Shown: in pieces, positions 14,412-17,830 of the stretch | Position numbering within the stretch: the stretch's first letter is position 1 | Layout: every line of letters begins with the position of its first letter | Source: Myxococcales bacterium | GTDB taxonomy: Bacteria; Myxococcota; Polyangia; HGW-17; SLPX01 | NCBI GenBank assembly: GCA_007131745.1 | Contig: SLPX01000324.1 | Span: 1 to 17,830 of the forward strand | Length of the DNA stretch: 17,830 nt | Reading direction: 5' to 3' | Program-made: the position numbers and the translations under genes | Notes under the pieces: generated by a model | What the model saw: only the letters and a program-made list of their open reading frames with translations | The model's database searches: none | Told to the model about the DNA's origin: nothing

Positions 14412-16490
14412 ATGAGAATAGCCAGACCGATTGCCGTTCTTGCGTTCGCCCTGATGATGGTCGGGGGCTGCGGAGACAAAGGCGGAAAAAACGGCGATGA
14501 CAACAACAACAATAATAACAATGTAACCGGCGGGGACACGATTTATCAACTCCAGGACGAAAGTCATGAAAACTATATCCCGGAGGGAGCCGAGGTGGAT
14601 GTGAGAGGAGTTGTGGTCACCGCGGTGGATAATTACGGTCAATATACCGGGGATATATTTGTGCAGGAGGCCGCTGGAGGTCCCTTCAGCGGTGTCAGGG
14701 TTTTCAGGCCGCAATTGCCTTCAGGTACGGAAATAGGAGACATAGTTGTAGGGACGATAGTCAACGTGCGGGGGGTCAAGGCTGAATTCGCGCTGGAGGG
14801 GCAGGATCCGACCGGGCGCACCGTCACCCAGATAGTAAACGGTTCGGTCACCATAGTCGGTCCGGGAGAACCGCTGGAGCCCGAAACTGTTCCATCGCCC
14901 GAATACATCATGAACGATCCGGGCGGCGAAGAATACGAGGGGGTTTTGGTCAGGGTTGAAAACGTTCGAGCCGAAGATGTCAACCAGTGGGGCGAGATCA
15001 TTTTCTCCGGAGGGTTGATCGTCGGAGACAACCTCATGGATATTGCGGCCAATGTCGATATAGGGGAATGCTACAGCGAAGTTGTCGGGGTGGTGGACTA
15101 TTTTTTCAAGTACGTATTGCATCCCAGGACATCGAACGATTTCGTAGTGGCCGCGAATGATTCGGTATGCCCGGATTCAGAATGGGAAGACGCTACGATT
15201 TATCAACTTCAGGATGAAAGCCATGCAGATTACATAGAAGAGGGCACAAAGGTTAGCTTGACAAACGTGGTGGTGACCGCTGTTGATAACTACGGCGAAT
15301 ACACAGGAAACATTTATGTTCAGGAACCTGAGGGGGGGAAATTCAGCGGTATCGCGTTGTTCAGGCCGTGGTTGCCCGCAGGGGTGGATCTGGAAGATAT
15401 TCACATAGGAGACATTGTGAATGTACGTGGAACAAAGGCCGAGTGGGCACCATCCGGGGACACCTCTGGTCGCACGGTTACGCAGTTGACGGGTTCAACG
15501 ATCACCATTGTGGATCAAGGAGATCCGCTGGATCCCGAGATAGTGGATCCGCCCGACTACCTTGTAGACGATCCCGGCGGAGAAGAATATGAAGGGGTTT
15601 TGGTCGAAGTTCAAAACGTTCGCGCGGAGCACGTGAATCAGTGGGGCGAGATCGTTTTTACGAACGGGATAATCATAGCGGACAATCTCATGGATATCGC
15701 CGGCGAAATTGAGCTGGGAGCTTGTTACAGCAGAGTCGTAGGAGTTGTAGATTACTTTTACAAGTATCTTATCCTGCCGAGGTCTGCTGACGACCTGGTT
15801 CTCTCAGCCGACGATTCGGCATGCCTGGAATCGGAATGGCAAGAAGTATCCATCTACCAGCTTCAGGATGAAGACCATGCGGATTTCATAGAGGAAGACG
15901 CTAAGGTCAGGCTAAGGGGCGTTGTCGTGACCGCAGTGGATAATTACGGCGAATACACAGGAAACATTTATGTCCAGGAGCCTGACGGCGGTAAGTTCAG
16001 TGGGATTGCCCTTTTTAGGCCTTGGCGTCCGGCGGGAGTGGAATTGGATGATATCAACCCCGGAGACATCGTGGATGTAATGGGAGTCAAAGCGGAATGG
16101 GCGCCTTCCGGTGATGATTCGGGCCGCACTGTCACGCAGTTGACCAGCGCGTCCATAACGATAGTGGGACAGGGTGACCCGTTAGACCCCGAGATGGTCA
16201 GTCCGCCTGACTACATAGTCGACGATCCGGGCGGCGAAGAATACGAAGGGGTTTTATTGGGTGTTGAAAACGTACGCGCTCTGGAGGTCAATCAATTCGG
16301 CGAGATCGTATTTACCGGCGGTGTAATTGTGGGTGACAACCTCATGGATATTGAAGCCAACATAACCATCGGTGATTGTTACAGCATGGTCGTGGGAGTG
16401 CTGGATTACTTTTACAAGTATCGTGTGCTTCCGAGGTCCGCGGCCGACCTGATGGTTTCCGCGGATGATTCGGCCTGTCCTCAGCCGTGA
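14412..16490 (+). CDS. Predicted lipoprotein with three tandem ~218-residue OB-fold-like repeats
   Basis: The 692-residue protein has a short signal peptide with a VGGC lipobox at residues 17-20, so Cys20 is the likely lipidated residue, followed by a Gly/Asp/Asn linker (21-42). Three homologous units follow, starting near residues 43, 262 and 480. Each has a part A (VVVTAVDNYGxYTGxIxVQE, FSGxxxFRP, GDIVxVxGxKAE, GRTVTQ) and a part B (DPGGEEYEGVL, NVRAxxVNQxGEI, DNLMDI, CYSxVVGVxDYFxKY). The beta-rich GVV...VQE pattern resembles OB-fold domains of secreted proteins, but this is an inference. Part B carries a Cys pair at 220/253, 438/471 and 656/689. AAGGAG (14399-14404) is the ribosome site. 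It is probably anchored in the outer membrane or cell surface. No catalytic motif or known function was recognised. Confidence 0.93.
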   Translation: MRIARPIAVLAFALMMVGGCGDKGGKNGDDNNNNNNNVTGGDTIYQLQDESHENYIPEGAEVDVRGVVVTAVDNYGQYTGDIFVQEAAGGPFSGVRVFRPQLPSGTEIGDIVVGTIVNVRGVKAEFALEGQDPTGRTVTQIVNGSVTIVGPGEPLEPETVPSPEYIMNDPGGEEYEGVLVRVENVRAEDVNQWGEIIFSGGLIVGDNLMDIAANVDIGECYSEVVGVVDYFFKYVLHPRTSNDFVVAANDSVCPDSEWEDATIYQLQDESHADYIEEGTKVSLTNVVVTAVDNYGEYTGNIYVQEPEGGKFSGIALFRPWLPAGVDLEDIHIGDIVNVRGTKAEWAPSGDTSGRTVTQLTGSTITIVDQGDPLDPEIVDPPDYLVDDPGGEEYEGVLVEVQNVRAEHVNQWGEIVFTNGIIIADNLMDIAGEIELGACYSRVVGVVDYFYKYLILPRSADDLVLSADDSACLESEWQEVSIYQLQDEDHADFIEEDAKVRLRGVVVTAVDNYGEYTGNIYVQEPDGGKFSGIALFRPWRPAGVELDDINPGDIVDVMGVKAEWAPSGDDSGRTVTQLTSASITIVGQGDPLDPEMVSPPDYIVDDPGGEEYEGVLLGVENVRALEVNQFGEIVFTGGVIVGDNLMDIEANITIGDCYSMVVGVLDYFYKYRVLPRSAADLMVSADDSACPQP
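14502..14522 (+). repeat. Poly-Asn codon run (AAC/AAT x7)
   Basis: Seven consecutive Asn codons (AAC AAC AAC AAT AAT AAC AAT) encode residues 31-37 of the lipoprotein, between the lipidated Cys and the first repeat unit. It is a flexible spacer. Trinucleotide slippage would change linker length without breaking the frame. Confidence 0.85.
14538..15194 (+). repeat. Lipoprotein repeat unit 1
   Basis: Residues 43-261, from TIYQLQDESH to the start of unit 2. It is the most divergent of the three. It reads GQYTGDIFVQEAAGG and FRPQLPSG where units 2 and 3 share GEYTGNIYVQEP and FRPW, and it has one extra residue before GRTVTQ (about 130-135). Its Cys pair is 220/253. Confidence 0.9.
15195..15848 (+). 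repeat. Lipoprotein repeat unit 2
   Basis: Residues 262-479, 218 residues long. It is closer to unit 3 than to unit 1, including an exact 29-base DNA match to unit 3 (15291-15319 against 15945-15973). Its Cys pair is 438/471. Confidence 0.9.
15849..16487 (+). repeat. Lipoprotein repeat unit 3
   Basis: Residues 480-692, ending at the protein C terminus shortly after its second Cys (656/689). It lacks the short inter-unit linker present after units 1 and 2. The close similarity of units 2 and 3 suggests the array grew by stepwise duplication. Confidence 0.9.
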
Positions 16491-16640
16491 GAGGTTTTCC
16501 CATCGGTTGTAAAAACCCCGTTTGTGAACGCTTTTAGACGAAAAACCGGTTTTCAGCATTGTGAATAAAGCGATACAGGGCGATTGTCCTTGATTTGTAT
16601 TGCAAACCGTTACAGTCTCTCAGTATTCGGGATCAATGGT

Positions 16641-17000
16641 ATGAAAGACGAGAAAGAACCGCCCAGGCAAGCGCCGTTTGAAGATGAAGATCTGGATGTT
16701 CTTCTGGAACGTTTCAATCAAATGGCTTGCCTGTTGACAGGAGACAATGATTCCGAGGCGGAGTGTTCCTATTGTCATGGAACAGTTTCGTTGGGGGAAG
16801 CGCTTTTGACGGCGCATCTCTCCGGGGTGTTGGCGCACATCAAGTGTCCGGAAAATGCTCTGGCCGAGATCATGCAGAGGGCCAAACCGGATCCAGCCTT
16901 TGACTTTGAAGGATTCATGCGGGCAGTCGATGAAAGGTTGAAAAGGGAATTCAAGGATAGTTGTCACGGAGAGATCGACCTTCCAGACAAAAAAAGCTGA
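16641..17000 (+). CDS. Small acidic hypothetical protein with CxxC...HxxC pattern
   Basis: The family is not recognised. The 119-residue product is acidic at the start (EDEDLDVLLERF), then has Cys42-x2-Cys45 (CSYCHG) and His66-x2-Cys69 (HIKC), a spacing that could bind zinc. A helical, charged C-terminal half (DFEGFMRAVDERLKREFK) follows, with a further Cys108. No signal peptide or membrane segment is seen. ATG 16641 is the most natural start but has no strong ribosome site. An in-frame TTG at 16584 would add 19 residues. The 150-nt gap upstream holds only AT-rich sequence and a palindrome at 16542-16553. It converges on the tRNA thiolase gene with a 22-nt gap. Confidence 0.75.
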   Translation: MKDEKEPPRQAPFEDEDLDVLLERFNQMACLLTGDNDSEAECSYCHGTVSLGEALLTAHLSGVLAHIKCPENALAEIMQRAKPDPAFDFEGFMRAVDERLKREFKDSCHGEIDLPDKKS

Positions 17001-17022
17001 CTCCGATTGCATGATTACATAC

Positions 17023-17830
17023 TTACTTCCGCGATCCTTTCCTGAAATCGAACATTTCCGTGTCCATAAGATGAGAAGGTCTTACATGTGACATACAAGC
17101 CAGGAGATAACCTTTGAGACCCGGGACTTCCGAGTCCAGTTGCTGAAGCAGTTTTTTCATCCACTGTCTTCGATCGAGCTCGATGGATCCGCAGGAAGCG
17201 CATGCAGGAGAGGTAACCGGAATGTTCCTGAGCCTTGTGTAGAGAGATGTTTGCTTCTCGAAAACATTGCATAGTGGACGAATGACCACATTTCGCCCGT
17301 CGTCCGAAAACAGTTTCGGGGGCATCGATTTTATTTGGCCGCTGAAGAATTGATTCATTAATAGGGTCTCGGCAAGATCGTCGGCATGGTGGCCGAGCGC
17401 AATCTTGTTAAACCCCAACTCCACCGCTGTTCGGTAGAGAATGCCCCGGCGAAACCGGGAGCACAGAAAACAGGGGTTTGTTTTCCGGTGTTTGTTCATT
17501 TTTGTTGTGCGTTGAAGAATGTCGGTTTTAAGAAAATAGGAGAGTGCACCCAGTTTTTCCAAGTATTTTCGGATTTCCAGGTAGTATTCCGGAAATGTAT
17601 CAGGTTGGTTTTCAGCCGATTCCATTTCTTGGGTGGAGGAGTCCAGATGAATGGTTGCTATATCGAATTTTACCGGCGCCGTATCTCTCAAATGGAGACA
17701 GATTTCCAACAGTGTCCATGAATCCTTGCCCCCTGAAAGAGCGATCAGGATTCGATCCCCTTCTTCTATTAAATCGTATTTTTCTACGGCCTTGCCGGCG
17801 CGATTGGCGATTTGCTTGAGCAAGCGCCCG
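17023..17830 (-). CDS. ttcA: tRNA 2-thiocytidine synthetase TtcA-like PP-loop ATPase (5' end outside window)
   Basis: The PP-loop ATP-pyrophosphatase SGGKDS is followed by PCFLCSRFRRGILYR with a CxxC, GHHADD, MPPKLFSDDG and a second CxxC (CASCG). These match TtcA, which thiolates C32 of certain tRNAs using an iron-sulfur cluster. Counting from the TTG at 17823, SGGKDS is at 30-35 and the Cys pairs are 118/121 and 208/211. The frame is still open at the window edge (Gly-Arg before that TTG), and E. coli TtcA has about 25-30 more N-terminal residues, so the true start is probably outside. Near residues 62-77 there is an insert relative to E. coli TtcA. A different TtcA/TtuA/TilS-type PP-loop thiolase subfamily cannot be excluded. 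Confidence 0.88.
   Translation of the reverse strand, partial: GRLLKQIANRAGKAVEKYDLIEEGDRILIALSGGKDSWTLLEICLHLRDTAPVKFDIATIHLDSSTQEMESAENQPDTFPEYYLEIRKYLEKLGALSYFLKTDILQRTTKMNKHRKTNPCFLCSRFRRGILYRTAVELGFNKIALGHHADDLAETLLMNQFFSGQIKSMPPKLFSDDGRNVVIRPLCNVFEKQTSLYTRLRNIPVTSPACASCGSIELDRRQWMKKLLQQLDSEVPGLKGYLLACMSHVRPSHLMDTEMFDFRKGSRK

Noticed and set aside
16493..16553. Possible terminator after the lipoprotein gene (GGTTTT/AAAACC pairing and the palindrome AAAACCGGTTTT at 16542-16553)
   Set aside because: The stems are short and AT-rich, the palindrome leaves no proper loop, and no clear T-run follows a GC-rich stem.
1..17830. Mobile element, CRISPR array, tRNA or defence system
   Set aside because: No transposase or integrase, no short regularly spaced repeats, no tRNA-like cloverleaf and no defence-type domains were found. 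The only tandem repeats are within the lipoprotein gene.

Overview
The window is one end of a bacterial translation-machinery super-operon followed by a short accessory flank. Positions 1-14267 carry, all on the + strand, the 3' end of tuf and then a fused S10-spc-alpha gene string: rpsJ, rplD, rplW, rplB, rpsS, rplV, rpsC, rplP, rpmC, rpsQ, rplN, rplX, rplE, rpsN, rpsH, rplF, rplR, rpsE, rpmD, rplO, secY, map, rpmJ, rpsM, rpsK, rpsD, rpoA, rplQ. Intergenic gaps are mostly 1-80 nt. Several genes overlap as ATGA or TGATG. The first strong intrinsic terminator lies just after rplQ. This layout makes ribosomal proteins of both subunits, the SecY channel, methionine aminopeptidase and the RNA polymerase alpha subunit together.

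The most unusual feature is an absence. rplC (ribosomal protein L3), which normally sits between rpsJ and rplD, is not there. Only a 54-nt spacer with a 7-bp GC-rich hairpin occupies its place. L3 is a near-universal core protein, so the gene should be elsewhere in the genome unless the assembly dropped it. adk and infA, often found between secY and rpmJ in other bacteria, are also absent, and map follows secY directly. L5 has a lysine-rich N-terminal extension of about 30 residues.

Downstream of the terminator is a large lipoprotein gene (14412-16490). It encodes a lipobox, a poly-Asn linker and three tandem repeats of about 218 residues, each with a conserved Cys pair. It is followed by a small acidic protein with a CxxC...HxxC pattern, and by a convergent TtcA-type tRNA thiolase that runs off the right edge of the window.

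Organism: the tuf-rpsJ-linked ribosomal operon, the zinc-binding (C+) forms of S14, S4 and L36, and the lipoprotein with a Cys-Gly...Asp/Asn-run linker suggest a Gram-negative bacterium of deltaproteobacterial grade (Myxococcota/Bradymonadales-like or a related uncultured lineage). This is an inference from style, not from any search. No mobile element, CRISPR array, tRNA or rRNA is visible. No stretch longer than about 150 bases lacks a gene.
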